Source: Symsagittifera roscoffensis
Lineage: Eukaryota; Xenacoelomorpha; Acoela; Convolutidae
Assembly (NCBI RefSeq): GCF_963678635.1
Contig: NC_087063.1
Location: 14,759,006 to 14,823,005, forward strand
Length of the DNA: 64,000 nt
Direction: 5' to 3'
Below the pieces are notes generated by a model that saw only the letters and a program-made list of their open reading frames with translations, had not been told where the DNA came from and made no database searches. Of the stretch, positions 53,806 through 64,000 are shown piece after piece. The translations under genes and the position numbers were made by a program. Each line of letters opens with the position of its first letter. Within the stretch, counting starts at the first letter, position 1.

Positions 53806-55095
53806 ATGGCATTAGAAGTTGAAAGCTTAGAGAAAGTATTAGACTCTGTCTCTTGTGAAGATCACCGCAGCGAAGCATATAGAATTTTATTTGGAAAACA
53901 GTTGGATAAAATAGACTTTAACTTATCTGCTCAAGATTTTGCAAAACTTGTTGATGTAGAACTTCAAGGGCACGCGTTTAACGCGGCTACTGAAGAATTG
54001 CGTCCGCCTCGCATTGTCAGGTGATTAGTTATGTAATCCTTTTCTTGTGCTCATCGAATTTTTAAAAAAATTGTTTAAAATTTTGATTTAGAATTGGAGC
54101 CTTCCAGAACCGTATAGTGAAAGAAACGACTGAGCCGGTCGCAGTGCAAAAAGATGCTCTCTTCGAAAGGTAACCTTCTTGTTTTGCTTAAAAATGGCTT
54201 GTTTACATAGAAAACACAGAATGAATGCATTTCTCGTAGAATTGGAAAAGCATGCGATTTGGCTGGGAAATGTGGGGTCAACATTCTTTGCCTCCAAGAA
54301 GCTTGGACAATGCCTTTTGCGTTTTGCACCCGAGAAAGATTACCGTGGACTGAGTTTGCTGAAGATGCAGAAGACGGTGCCTCAACGCGCATGCTGAAAG
54401 ATTACGCTTTAAAGTATAACATGGTAATCGTTTCTCCTATTTTGGAGAGAGACGAAAAAGACGTCATATGGAACACTGCAGTTGTAATATCAAATAAAGG
54501 AAAAGTTTTGGGAAAACATCGAAAGAATCATATTCCGCGAGTTGGTGATTTCAATGAGAGTACATACTACATGGAGGGAAACACAGGTCATCCTGTTTTC
54601 GAGACTGAGTTCGGCAAGATCGCGGTGAATATTTGCTACGGAAGACACCACCCCTTAAACTGGATGATGTTTGGATTAAATGGGGCCGAAATAGTTTTCA
54701 ACCCGTCGGCAACTGTGGGAGCCTTGAGCGAACCTCTTTGGCCAATAGAAGCCCGAAATGCGGCAATCGCTAATAGTTATTTTGCTGTCGGTATTAACAG
54801 GGTCGGGACTGAGACATTTCCAAATGAGTTTACTAGCGGCGATGGTAAGAAAGCCCACAAGAGTTTTGGACATTTTTACGGGTCTAGTTATGTTGCCGCG
54901 CCAGATGGCTCGAGAACACCTGGTTTATCCAGAATGAAAGATGGATTGCTTGTATGCGAAATGGATTTGAATTTGAACAGGCAAACAAAAGATAAGTGGT
55001 GCTTCCAAATGACAGGGAGATACGAAATGTATGGTAAAAAGTTAAGCGCGGCGGCTGCATTTGGATACAAACCAGAAATAGTTAAAGACGAATAA
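53806..55095 (+). CDS. UPB1: Beta-ureidopropionase (N-carbamoyl-beta-alanine amidohydrolase)
   Basis: Three exons (53806-54020, 54092-54169, 54240-55095) with introns of 71 and 70 bp (GT-AG, acceptors TTTAG and CGTAG) give 382 aa, close to the human enzyme's length. It performs the last step of uracil and thymine breakdown, hydrolysing N-carbamoyl-beta-alanine (or the aminoisobutyrate analogue) to the beta-amino acid, CO2 and ammonia in the cytosol. The nitrilase catalytic triad is present: Glu118 (CLQE), Lys193 (RKNHIPR) and Cys230 (NICYGRH), with His234 nearby. The N-terminal extension typical of the animal enzyme (to about residue 70) is kept. Both splice junctions restore an Arg codon (AG|A). 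No lesion is seen; it appears to be a working host gene. Confidence 0.95.
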
Positions 55096-55100
55096 AATTG

Positions 55101-55106
55101 AATAAA
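55101..55106 (+). terminator. Polyadenylation signal AATAAA
   Basis: Six bases after the UPB1 stop codon; another AATAAA overlaps the stop at 55091-55096. The 3' UTR is therefore probably very short. Confidence 0.55.
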
Positions 55107-55892
55107 CAATTTCCGACTTCATAGTCAGTTTTAACCCGCTATTACTGCATTAGCTTTTCAGATGATCAGCTTTTAATCAGAAGAACATCAGCTTTCTAAC
55201 TGAGCTAAAATAGAAAATTATGTATTTGTATTTGGATTAGCTTTTTTTACCGATTGCGCGTAATTAAAGAATTTGAATTTTATCTTGAATATCCAAATAT
55301 AGCTCCTCACACGAAATAACGAAGCATAATTAGGTGCGAAAACTTCTCTTCCGGAGAATGGTTTTTACACTTGTGAGAGCAAATGTAATGTAATCGGGTA
55401 TTTGACGTTTTTCCCTTGAAGAACTTTGTTCAGAGCATTTGTCTGGAGACGTCAAAGTGCAACAGAACTGTTTTGAGCATGTTTGTATTTTAATTACCCG
55501 TTCTATTCGAATTTTAAAAAAAATCTTGTTGGTACAATTACCAACTCCGTTTGGGTAATTTTTTTTTCAGTCTATTTTTTATTTAAAAGTTTATTCGGCC
55601 TAATAGGTTTCGAAGTATGTTATATCAACTTCTAAGGCTCATATTGCGTCATTCCTTTTGAATAAGCTGTAACTTTTGCTTGGGGGACTTCGAGTTTCAA
55701 TTGTTTTGCTCAGATTTATAGGGCATCATTTTTTCGCCACAACGGTCGTCTACCCTAAGTTTGCTCTGATGTAGTAGTAGTAAAAGGCTTAAATTGCTTA
55801 TATGCAATTATAAAAAAAGGCAACTACAAACAGCGTTTACAAAATCAAAGAGCAACAAGATTACTAACAAGTCAGCAACAAGAGCAAAGAAA
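55107..55892. other. Intergenic AT-rich sequence
   Basis: I see no gene or clear repeat. Confidence 0.5.
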
Positions 55893-56776
55893 TTATTTTT
55901 TACATGTGTTTCTGTCATAAGTAGTGACCAAAAAAGTATGAAAAAGAGCAATTAAATTACGTTTAAAGCTGGCAGGTGTATCCGTAAGCACATTTAAACA
56001 GCTTGTGCGATGCAGATAATTAGCCAACCGAACAACGCGGCAAAGGAAAAAGTTATCAGTCTTTTTTCTCGTTTTCGGAACCACAAACAATGGCTTATCA
56101 TTTCTGAAGCTGTACACGGGTCTATAGTGAAGTGAGACAAAACGCCAAACATCCATATCATAGCACTGGTTCAAAAGTTTGTTAAATAAGAGCAGGTCCC
56201 GAAGCTGTAGCTGCAGAGATATCGGTAGAAGATTTGATTTGATTAGTCGTTCTTTGTAAGTGCCCATGGAAAACCATTTTGTTGCACGAGATTGGAATGT
56301 TTCAAGTTTGGCAAGGTCCTCGGACAAAGGATGCCATACCTCTGAAGACAAGAGAAGACCGGTAAGAATATATGTATTGAAAAGTTTTTTTTCTTCGAGT
56401 GGAAAGAGCTGTTGATGACGGTATACTTCGTTTGAGTGCAAGGAGGGTTCCATATGCTGTACCCAATCTTTTGTTGATATGTGGTCTACAAGATAAATTG
56501 TTTGAGTGTCACGCCGAGATCTTTTAAAGCAGGAATGCAAAAATGTTCTTGATTTTGAAATTGTTTTGTCGTTAATTGTTTGTCGTTTCTGCTGAACTGA
56601 TTGTTGAACGTAATGAACTGAGTTTTTCCAGCATTGAAAACCATTTCATTTGCTTGTCCCCAGGCAATACATCTGTCCAGATCATCTTGTAGACTGTCGA
56701 AATCAGAGCAACGCGTTTTGCTATCATCAGCAAAGAGGAACATGATAGATTGTAATTGATCAGTTAGGGCCGACAA
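55893..56776 (-). pseudogene. 5'-truncated, frameshifted LINE reverse transcriptase fragment
   Basis: The distal frame (56776-56486) carries the RT motif C region FADDSK followed by DLDRCIAWGQANEMVFNAGKTQFITF, typical of CR1/jockey-like LINEs. A frame change near 56500 leads into a 215-codon segment (56540-55893) with the thumb and C-terminal region (FQSRATKWF). The N-terminal endonuclease and RT motifs A and B are missing, so this is a dead, 5'-truncated copy. It is unrelated at sequence level to the LINE at 201-5171. Confidence 0.85.
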
Positions 56777-56850
56777 TTGTGCAGCTCTACATTTTTTCTA
56801 GAAATTAGTTTAATTCGAGACAAATCCTGGTGTCAAAAGTTTGGTAGATT

Positions 56851-56920
56851 TAATAAAAGAATCAATCATAAAAGTTTTTTGAAATTAATAAAAGAATCAA
56901 TCATAAAAGTTTTTTGAAAT
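56851..56920. repeat. 35-bp tandem duplication
   Basis: Two identical copies, 56851-56885 and 56886-56920, each starting TAATAAAAGAATC. Confidence 0.85.
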
Positions 56921-57409
56921 TAAGAGAGTGCTAAGGCCATCTTTATATTTTTTGAAAAAAAAAAGAAAACCAAATTATCAGCCGTTTTTTCCGTTTTCTT
57001 GCTGATTGACAATTTTCTACATATCAGTTGGCTGTGATGCTACTGAGCAATTGTGCTATGTCATGTTGAATCAGTATCTGATCAGATTACAATAATTGGA
57101 ACGATGGCTTATTATCCCAACCCAAAAATCTTTTTTTTTTCAGGACAATTGTTAGAAGCGTAATTTTTCCCAACTAATAGTTAACTTCTTCAGGTATACT
57201 TCTATGACAGATCATTTTTCTCCGAAATTTTCTGAACCCTACGTGTGTGGAATATAATGTAAATCGCGAGCAAAATAAAAAAAAACTTTGATCTACACGT
57301 AATGTGAGTAGTGAGGAATTTAAACGCACTGAATTGTTGTTTCGGACTAGAGTGTATCGACGAATGCATGAGTTTCCTCGGATAATCACAGCCAAAGTTC
57401 TGCCACAGA

Positions 57410-58000
57410 ACGTTTAAGAATGGGGAGGAACCTTGTATTCGGGTGTTTTAGTTTTTTTGTTTTCCACGCAAAATCAGCTTCCACAAATAATCATCCGAAT
57501 AGCTCGAGTGATATATATTAAAGCTTTTCCAGTCGTCATTCGAAGGAAAGTAAAAAAATTTATAGAATTATTCTCAGTGTCGAGAAAAACCAGCTGAAAT
57601 TTGTTGATTTTTGGGCTAATTTCAAGCTAATAAGGTGAGGCTAAGCAGGATTAAAAAACTTATTTATGCTTAACTAAAGTCGTGGAAATTTTGTGCTACT
57701 CAAGAAAAATTAGTTTTTGGAGTTTTTTTTAGCTCCGTTTGAGAACAAAAAAATTTCAAAAACATTTCTGCAAAAAACGTTAATTTTTTTTTTAATTTTT
57801 TGTTTTTCTAGTGATGTGATTTTTCTACAAACAGTTTTGTCCAATTTGCCTCTATTACTATGACTGTCGAATATGCCTAAATTATAGTTTTACGTCAGAT
57901 CCTTTCATCACATCACACTGAAAAAACTCAAAAAAAAAAACACAATGGTAGGAACATTCTGTGCTACTTGCACTGTAACCAGCTATCCTTGCTATCAACT
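57410..58000. repeat. Diverged duplicated block, copy 1
   Basis: It shares with 61200-61830, in the same order, segments such as TTTTCCACGCAAAAT, AGTGTCGAGAAAAAC and GGAACATTCTGTGCTA. Similarity is roughly 70-75% by eye. Confidence 0.55.
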
Positions 58001-58264
58001 GTAGACTATTGAAATTATGAAAGAATCAGCACCTTTCTTTCAGTGGAACGCCAAATCAGCCATTCTGGCTTGATATATGCGAACCGTCGAAACAAAATCA
58101 AAGCAGAAACCATTAACCAATACTCGAAACGCTTAAATTTATTTTGACCCATTTGTTTTGATAATACGTGACCAGACGAAATATATATCAATTTATTTTT
58201 CGCTTAGCGTTCAGGGGATCTACAGAAGGTTTTTCGAATAAATTTTCATCGGGACGATAGAGAG

Positions 58265-58319
58265 CAGTGGTTGCATTAAGGGCTTTGCCCTGATACGAGC
58301 AGTATTGATGCGACCACTG
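58265..58319. other. Three-way-junction-like inverted repeat
   Basis: An outer 12-bp stem with a mismatch or wobble (58265-58276 with 58308-58319) encloses AGGGC-TTT-GCCCT (58279-58291) and ATAC-GAGCA-GTAT (58293-58305). A G run follows at about 58324. I do not recognise an RNA family. Confidence 0.4.
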
Positions 58320-58662
58320 AAATGGGGGGGGGGGCACTTCTCGCCGGATTTATTTTTAGTACCACGCTAAATCAGGTAACATAACTAATCATCGGATCAT
58401 GTTAAAGACTTTCACTCTGTCTTGATTACAACGACGTTTAAAAATTTTTGAGTTGGTATTATTAAAGAAAAATTTTTTAAATTATAAAAGAAAAAAGTAG
58501 TGAAAAACGTATTTTGATTCAAAAAAAGTAGTTTTCAGAGCTAAACTGAGCGCTTTCTTGGCAAAAAAGTTATTAAAAAAATCAAAGAATTATTCTGCAA
58601 AGAAATTAGGGACTAGAGTATTTCAGTCGGGTACTTTTTTTACGTTAACAACTTCGTCTACA

Positions 58663-58724
58663 GGACTCATCTCTACTGTACTTCTGGACTCATCTCTAGT
58701 GTACTTCTGGACTCATCTCTAGTG
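58663..58724. repeat. 23-bp tandem repeat, 2.7 copies
   Basis: Unit starting GGACTCATCTCTA at 58663, 58686 and 58709; the third copy is partial. Confidence 0.85.
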
Positions 58725-58750
58725 GTACCTAGGTAGCGTTCCCAGCCCAC

Positions 58751-58824
58751 TTAGCCTGGAGGTAACAAATTCGCCTGGTACGGCAAAGGTCCTGGTTCCG
58801 AATCTGACCGGGACCTGTTTTTTT
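58751..58824 (+). ncRNA. tRNA-like sequence, possible SINE head
   Basis: A box-like TTAGCCTGGAGG at 58751 and B box-like GGTTCCGAATC at 58794 are spaced as in tRNA genes. The B box sits in an 8-bp hairpin (58788-58795 with 58808-58815), and a T run follows as in Pol III terminators. A full cloverleaf cannot be drawn, so a SINE remnant or tRNA pseudogene is likelier than a working tRNA. Confidence 0.35.
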
Positions 58825-61800
58825 AACGGAAATTATTGCGTTTCAAAAAAAAATCGGCTTATTATTCGTCTGCTTATGTTTTGTCGGTCTAGTTGCCACA
58901 TCTCACAATTGTTTTTTCATGCGATGCGCAATTAACATTGAAGTTTCTCTTAGTGTTTTGATTTACATCTGTCTGCAATTTCTTTACTTGTATATTTTCT
59001 TTTTGTTTTATTTCTTTATGTTTTTGCTGTCCAAGTGATTTCGGCTAATATATTATCGGCTTAATGACAGCCGAACTAAAGGCGATATTTGTGTTTTCAT
59101 TTTGCTGTTTCTAGAGATTTTTCTGCTGTTTTTTGGGTTGTTTGCGAAGTTGGCCCTGTATATAGAAGACCATACAAGAGTTTTAAGTGGTTAATGAAAT
59201 ACTTTTAAAATGTTTAGCGCTTAGTTTTGTATGCCGCGCATGAAAGTCTGGGGGACATATCCTCACTTGTTGGGATTGATTTTTCGGCTATGATGTCAAT
59301 ATTTACCACCAATTTTGGCCTTATTAGCTCTTATGGCTCTGTTAAATTGAGGCAATGGCATTGAGGTTTCTGTAGGGATGAACATCCCGCGTTTATAGAA
59401 AAATCAAAGATCTTCATTTCATAAGAATGTGCCATTTTTGTTCCGACCACTCTCAAAGAGTGGAAAGGAACTATGTATTAAAGTCCGTTTAAAAAAAACT
59501 GTTTTCAGCCAATTTTAAGTAGGCAACTACCTCAAGGAAAAATTGCGGAGCCAACTGAAAGATCATGTTGAAGACCCTTTGTTCGTGATTCTGACTTGAA
59601 AAAACTTCAGAAAAGTTGTCTCAGGGTTGAGTTAATTAGGTTCGGTTTGAATATTTCCAAATTAAATTCTATTTAAAATCCCAAGTTAATTTCTAAAATA
59701 GTTTTAATGTTAGTAGCAGCATGCGTTTTAATATTGGTTCACTAAATTATTAAACATCTAAAAAAAATTTTCAATTTTTTCTAAATTTCGTTCAAAGATA
59801 GTGTGGTCAGCACATTCGTGCTTCTTGCACAGCAAGTTATTTTCCTTGTTTTTATTTGCATTGATTCGGCTGATTAGTTTTAGGGGATCTTAGACAAGAT
59901 TATGATTCGTTGTTGCTTTGTTCCAACTGCACCAATCTCAACTGGGCTTGGCTTGGGCTATGAAAACATCTGAAGTATATTTGAAAATTTAGAACGGTTT
60001 TTTAGTTAATCTTGTTCGTGTACAAAGTATTTTGCTGAGTTTCAATCGGCAGTGTTGCCTCATTCAACACATGCCTTAGATTTATGTAAATGGAATGTTT
60101 GCATAAAATTTATAAAAAAATATATTATACAGAATCCCCCCAATGAAATTTTAATATCGCATTGTTTCTTTCTTCAGCCTTCATACTGAATTGTTCTCTG
60201 GAGAATTGTATTGGTGAGCTGTTTGTTGGTTCACCAAAAGTCGTCAAATTTGATTATTACAAAGTTTATCGAAAATTAAAAGTTCATTAAGTTTCAAAAT
60301 ATCTCAGTTTTTTTTTTCAGTATACGTTGCAACTGTTCTTGTTCCAAAAATTGGGGAGGAACTGTGTTTTCGGGTGTGTTTTCCTTAGCAATCAGCAAGG
60401 GTGTTGCAATCGGACACTAGACTTTTTTTACCGAGTACAACTTTGTGCACATGATGATCTCCAATTTTAAGATCTTCATTTTCAGCACGTTGCACTCTGA
60501 ACGGCAGCAGTCGTCTCTCTGTTGGAACCTGCAACAGACATATTATGAGCATGTTAGCGTTTTGAATATCCGTCTTATTCAAAATTTGCTCTTTAGGTTG
60601 GGTGTAGCTTTATACCAACTTGTTTTTTTTAATCATGTTTTTTCTTTTTTTCTCAGTTAAATAAGTTTCGTCCTATATTATTTCGGCTTTATTGTCCTAT
60701 ATTATTTCGCCTTATATTGCGTCCTTTAATAAGCAAAAAAATGTGTTCGAGTGTGTAATGAAGGGGATGTGACTTTCGTTTGTTTTCTTTTTTCTTCTCG
60801 GTTTAATAAGTTTCGGCTTCAACACATTTTGATCTGATTTTGTCTTTTTTAAATTTCATTTTGTTTTCTTTTCTCGGGTTGATAAGTTTCGGCCGACTTC
60901 ATATCGGCTTATTGACCTCAGTTTTTGTCGTTTGAGCAAAATTTTTTGTCTGTGCTTGTGTGTATTGAGGGGAATGGGGGATAAAAGTCTGCTGATTAGT
61001 TTTTAGGGCTTTTTTTTCATTTTTTTGTTGTCCTCTCAGGTATTTCCGGCTTGTTTACAGCTTGGTAAATTTTCTATTGTTACCTTCTATTGTCTTGGTG
61101 CAATTTTTTGATACTTTTTTCATTCGTTTCGATATAGATTCGGCATTTCTGATTTTTTTTTCGATTTAATGGCTGTTTTGTATTGGTGCAAAGCTCGGCT
61201 TCGTCTCTGTGTTAAGATTTTGTTTTCCACGCAAAATTAGGAACCACAAATAATTATTTGAATGGGCCGAATGGTATATCAACTTACAGACTTTTCAGTC
61301 GTGATTCGAATGTCCTTAAAAACTTTCAAAAAATTTCGTAGTGTCGAGAAAAACTGGTTTGAATTTTTAAATTCAAGTTCACTTTCGGACGAGTAAAGCG
61401 ATTGAGTAACGTTTGTTATAGAAAGTTTTGGCTATTATTTAGGCTTCCAGGTTAAAAAAAACGTGACTTGATATAATATAGAACCAGTTTTGGAATTTTT
61501 TTTAGCGCTTCCTTGGCAACAAAGGTTTTCTAAGAAGCAAAAAAATATGTTGTGCAATTTTTTTTTAATTAAAAAAGCTTTTTTTTCCCCCAATTTGTTT
61601 CAAAGTATTTTGTTCGTAATTCATTTTTGACAAGTGTTCTCGATTAAGCCTAATTCACTAACTTTCTACGTGTTATCATAGTTTTCTATTCGCACCACAC
61701 ACTAAAACTTACACTAATTTGAAGAAAAAGATAAATTCTTTTTTTTTTAGATTTTATATGAATGTCGTCGGAACATTCTGTGCTATTTGCACAGCAAAGT

Positions 61801-62373
61801 TAATCCTTGTTCTTGTAATAATAGTTTTTTCCGTATTTTTCAGCTTCAGTATTTTGATAATTTTAAGCTGCCTGTCAGATTTGGTTCTATTCTCCTCGCA
61901 AAATTTGCGAAGGCTTCCGTCGCCGCTGTGTAGATAATTTGAACAAACTCTTGTCTGAGAAATTTCGAGCATGTTTTTCCGTAAAGAATTTCATGCTACT
62001 TTGTCCATGCAGCTGAGGAAAGATATAACGTAGGAAAAATTAAAAAGGCATTTGTATCATCAATTTCAATAGTTGTTTTTTTTGCGGAGAGTAAAAAGCT
62101 ATTCATTAGCTGGGTGTAGGATTGCATTCAAGTGTTTGACGGAATTTTCTTTCGCATTAAATTGAAAGGAAATTGGTTCATACGGTCCGAAAGTTCCAGT
62201 TTCGTGATGGATCAAAGTTAACATCAAGATGGACCCAAATGTTTTTAGAAGAACTTAAATGTTTCCCAATTATTTGTAATTCTGCGTAATTAGTGTTACA
62301 AATTCATATGATCACAATATTGAGCTATCGTTTCAGAACTGACTGTACATAATTAATTGATTAATGTTACCTG
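58825..62373. other. Intergenic AT-rich sequence
   Basis: I find no supported gene. Between about 60640 and 60930 a phrase like CTCGGTTTAATAAGTTTCGG is repeated three times in diverged form. The block 61200-61830 is the second copy of a diverged duplication. Confidence 0.5.
61200..61830. repeat. Diverged duplicated block, copy 2
   Basis: Counterpart of 57410-58000, about 3.8 kb away in the same orientation. Distances between shared segments differ by about 100 bp. Confidence 0.55.
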
Positions 62374-62381
62374 TATAAATA
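62374..62381 (+). promoter_or_regulatory. TATA box candidate
   Basis: TATAAATA lies 58 bp before the start codon at 62439. A start of transcription about 30 bp downstream would leave a 5' UTR of about 35 nt. Confidence 0.4.
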
Positions 62382-62438
62382 TCGCAAAATCAACTTTTTC
62401 ACTTGATCGGAATCGGCGGTTGAAGCTGAAGCATCGCA

Positions 62439-64000
62439 ATGGCCTCCCGAGGACGCACGACAACTACAACTAAGACGACCGACGCAACCACGGAAGTGCC
62501 GAGAAGCAAATCCAAGTCCAATTCGAAATCCAAGTCCAGATCCAAGAGCAAAGGTTAGTTTGAAGATTATTAAGCTTCAATGTACGAAATTCATTTCAAC
62601 TTTATTTCATGTTTGCTTAATAGAGAAAACTGCTAAGGTCCATGGAGCTGTAATAACACGAAAAATTAAATGTAAAAAAAATTAAATTTATTTTTTTATT
62701 CAGTTTGAGATTTTTGCGAAAATCATCTACCTACACGCCATTTTAAGTACATAGTAATAAATTTTCCTCCTAGTAATATATCAATTATGGCAAATAAGCT
62801 TCATTCAACCAATTTGAAACGATTTCTAAGACGGATTAAATCTCCGCTTACGCGTTAATAGCGCGAAATCTATCGCGCGTTAATTGTCCCAAATTGGCCG
62901 AAATGGCAGTCTTCAAACCCCCATAACTTTACAAAAAATAATCATAGGTGAAATATATTTTCAAATTTTAAGCTCAGGCCAACAATAGCTTTCGAATGAT
63001 ATAAAAAGAAATCCCGTCAAAAATGGCCAGTGAAAAGTCGAAATTTGTATGTAGAAAAAAAAACCACCCCGAGCGCAAATATTCCGTTACTTTCGTTACG
63101 AAAGTCGGAACAATAATAAAAACTGGAGGCTTTTTCCCCTTTCCGCCACATTTCAAATTCTACATTTTCGTAGTATTCCTTTTTGTTATTATGGCTGAAT
63201 GCGTGGCGTTACCTTGTAAAGTATGAAAAACAAATGTGTTCACAATAGTTAGTTTGTTCACGATGCAAAATTTCATTACATTATAACAACGTAAAATAGT
63301 TTTTCAAAACTGAAAATGGAATGTGGGGGTGGGGAGTAGAAAACTCGATTTCTCAAACTCAATTAATATCGCAATTTTTTTGAAATGCATTAATTTATAC
63401 ATAATTTGGCTGTGTGCTTGCGGTTTTTTACATGCAAAGTTAGTGTGAATGCTTTCAGTAAACTGTTCAAATTGTTAGATGCTAAGTTGCGTTTAGTTGT
63501 ATTTGGTGCCACTTTTGCTGCAATGCATTGGTAATTTATTAGCATATGTAGCTGCTTTATTTGTGGCTATTGTTAGTAAATTGTCAAGGGTCCGTGGCGC
63601 AGATGCGAGGACAGGGCGCTCTTAAATCTCCTGGTCGTAGAAGCCAATCCGCCACGGCAAAAATTTTAATTTTCAAGGCCTTCTAGTTACCTTGAAAATT
63701 TAACTTCTCTTTTTTTATTGTATTTCACTTTAAAGAGCTGCTTTTTTGTCGTTTTCTTGCTTGTGTTTACAAAGCGCAGCTTCGTCTGTTTATATTTTTC
63801 CTTCATGTAACTTTCTGATAGACGAGGTTCTTGCTTGCGGAATTCACCAATTTTTCTCTCATGTTCTAGGTCGAGGATCATCACCGACCCTGTTGAAGCG
63901 ACAGAGAAGTCGACTTGACAGTGAGTTGAGGAACAAAGACAAAAAACATGCGAAACATGACATCGACAGCATCATAGCCAAGTGCAAGAAGGACAACAGC
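62439..64000 (+). CDS. Basic Ser/Lys/Arg-rich protein, first two exons (partial)
   Basis: Exon 1 (62439-62553, 38 codons plus one base) encodes a Thr-rich start followed by alternating SKSKSKSRSK. Donor GTTAGT begins at 62554. Exon 2 starts at 63870 after a TTCTAG acceptor, joins in phase as Gly, and is open for 43 codons to the window edge with many basic and acidic residues (LKRQRSRLDSELRNKDKKHAK). The 1316-bp intron contains a tRNA-like sequence and a hairpin. The composition suggests a nuclear or chromatin-associated protein; RS-rich N termini are also found in lamin B receptor and splicing factors, but nothing here identifies the family. Confidence 0.6.
63592..63657 (+). ncRNA. Degenerate tRNA-like sequence (tRNA-Lys-CTT-like) in intron
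   Basis: CCGTGGCG (63592-63599) and CGCCACGG (63650-63657) form an acceptor-like stem. TGGCGCAG resembles box A and CTCTTAAATC resembles a tRNA-Lys(CTT) anticodon loop. The T-arm is poor (no GGTTCGA) and the total is only 66 nt, so it is probably a pseudogene or SINE-derived. Confidence 0.35.
63668..63700. repeat. Perfect 11-bp inverted repeat
   Basis: AATTTTCAAGG (63668-63678) pairs with CCTTGAAAATT (63690-63700), loop 11 nt, ten bases after the tRNA-like sequence. It may be part of the same inserted unit. Confidence 0.6.

Larger units (their letters stand above)
56777..58262. other. Intergenic AT-rich sequence with local repeats
   Basis: No gene is supported. It holds the 35-bp tandem repeat at 56851-56920 and a block (57410-58000) that recurs in diverged form at 61200-61830. 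Confidence 0.5.

Noticed and set aside
54179-54397. A 72-codon frame beginning in the second UPB1 intron
   Set aside because: It is out of register with the nitrilase motifs; the spliced frame through 54240 matches the family fully.
58320-58336. G-quadruplex in the long G run
   Set aside because: It is one uninterrupted G run, not four separated tracts; more likely a slippage-prone homopolymer.
1-64000. CRISPR array, bacterial operon or rRNA genes
   Set aside because: No regularly spaced identical repeats with unique spacers, no ribosome-binding sites and no rRNA sequence; introns and retroelements show a eukaryote.

Overview
The window is nuclear DNA from an AT-rich invertebrate animal. 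I lean towards an ecdysozoan, possibly a nematode, but cannot name the species. The reasons are short GT-AG introns (70-71 bp) in an ordinary metazoan metabolic gene, a jockey-like LINE, and retroelement ORFs of a style I associate from memory with nematode genomes. About 51 kb of the 64 kb is mobile-element DNA. Only two host genes are supported: a complete beta-ureidopropionase (53806-55095) and the first two exons of a basic, Ser/Lys-rich protein at the right edge (62439-64000).

The main content is two tandem, same-orientation (minus strand) copies of one giant Ty3/Gypsy-type LTR retrotransposon. Copy A (1-20734) runs off the left edge and is interrupted by a LINE. Copy B (27143-51573, 24.4 kb) is nearly complete. 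Read on the minus strand, the architecture is: LTR of about 0.9 kb with an 11-bp inverted terminal repeat (TGTRACATTCG); an 18-nt primer-binding-site-like sequence; a 2.9-kb untranslated leader rich in an ACCCYTCCGGATT motif; one Gag-protease-RT-RNaseH-integrase reading frame whose C terminus continues into an acidic region and a macrodomain-like module; a 0.4-kb spacer with a conserved splice-acceptor-like site; an ORF with a coiled coil and an SGNH/GDSL hydrolase carrying all expected catalytic residues; two more unrecognised ORFs; then a purine tract abutting the second LTR. Both copies carry frameshifts and stops, but at different places, so comparing them shows the uninterrupted ancestral frames. 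Neither copy looks autonomous now.

Other layers: a full-length two-ORF LINE (201-5171) sits inside copy A's SGNH ORF with a perfect 22-bp target-site duplication. Copy A's right LTR abuts leader sequence of a diverged relative (20735-21442), a nested insertion. A separate dispersed repeat (family R) occurs at 23030-24180, 25373-27142 and 51574-53310, and the last two flank copy B as long direct repeats. To the right, 53.3-64 kb is lower-copy: the beta-ureidopropionase gene, a decayed second LINE on the minus strand (55893-56776), AT-rich intergenic DNA with diverged local duplications, two tRNA-like sequences, a possible three-way-junction hairpin, and the start of the right-edge gene.
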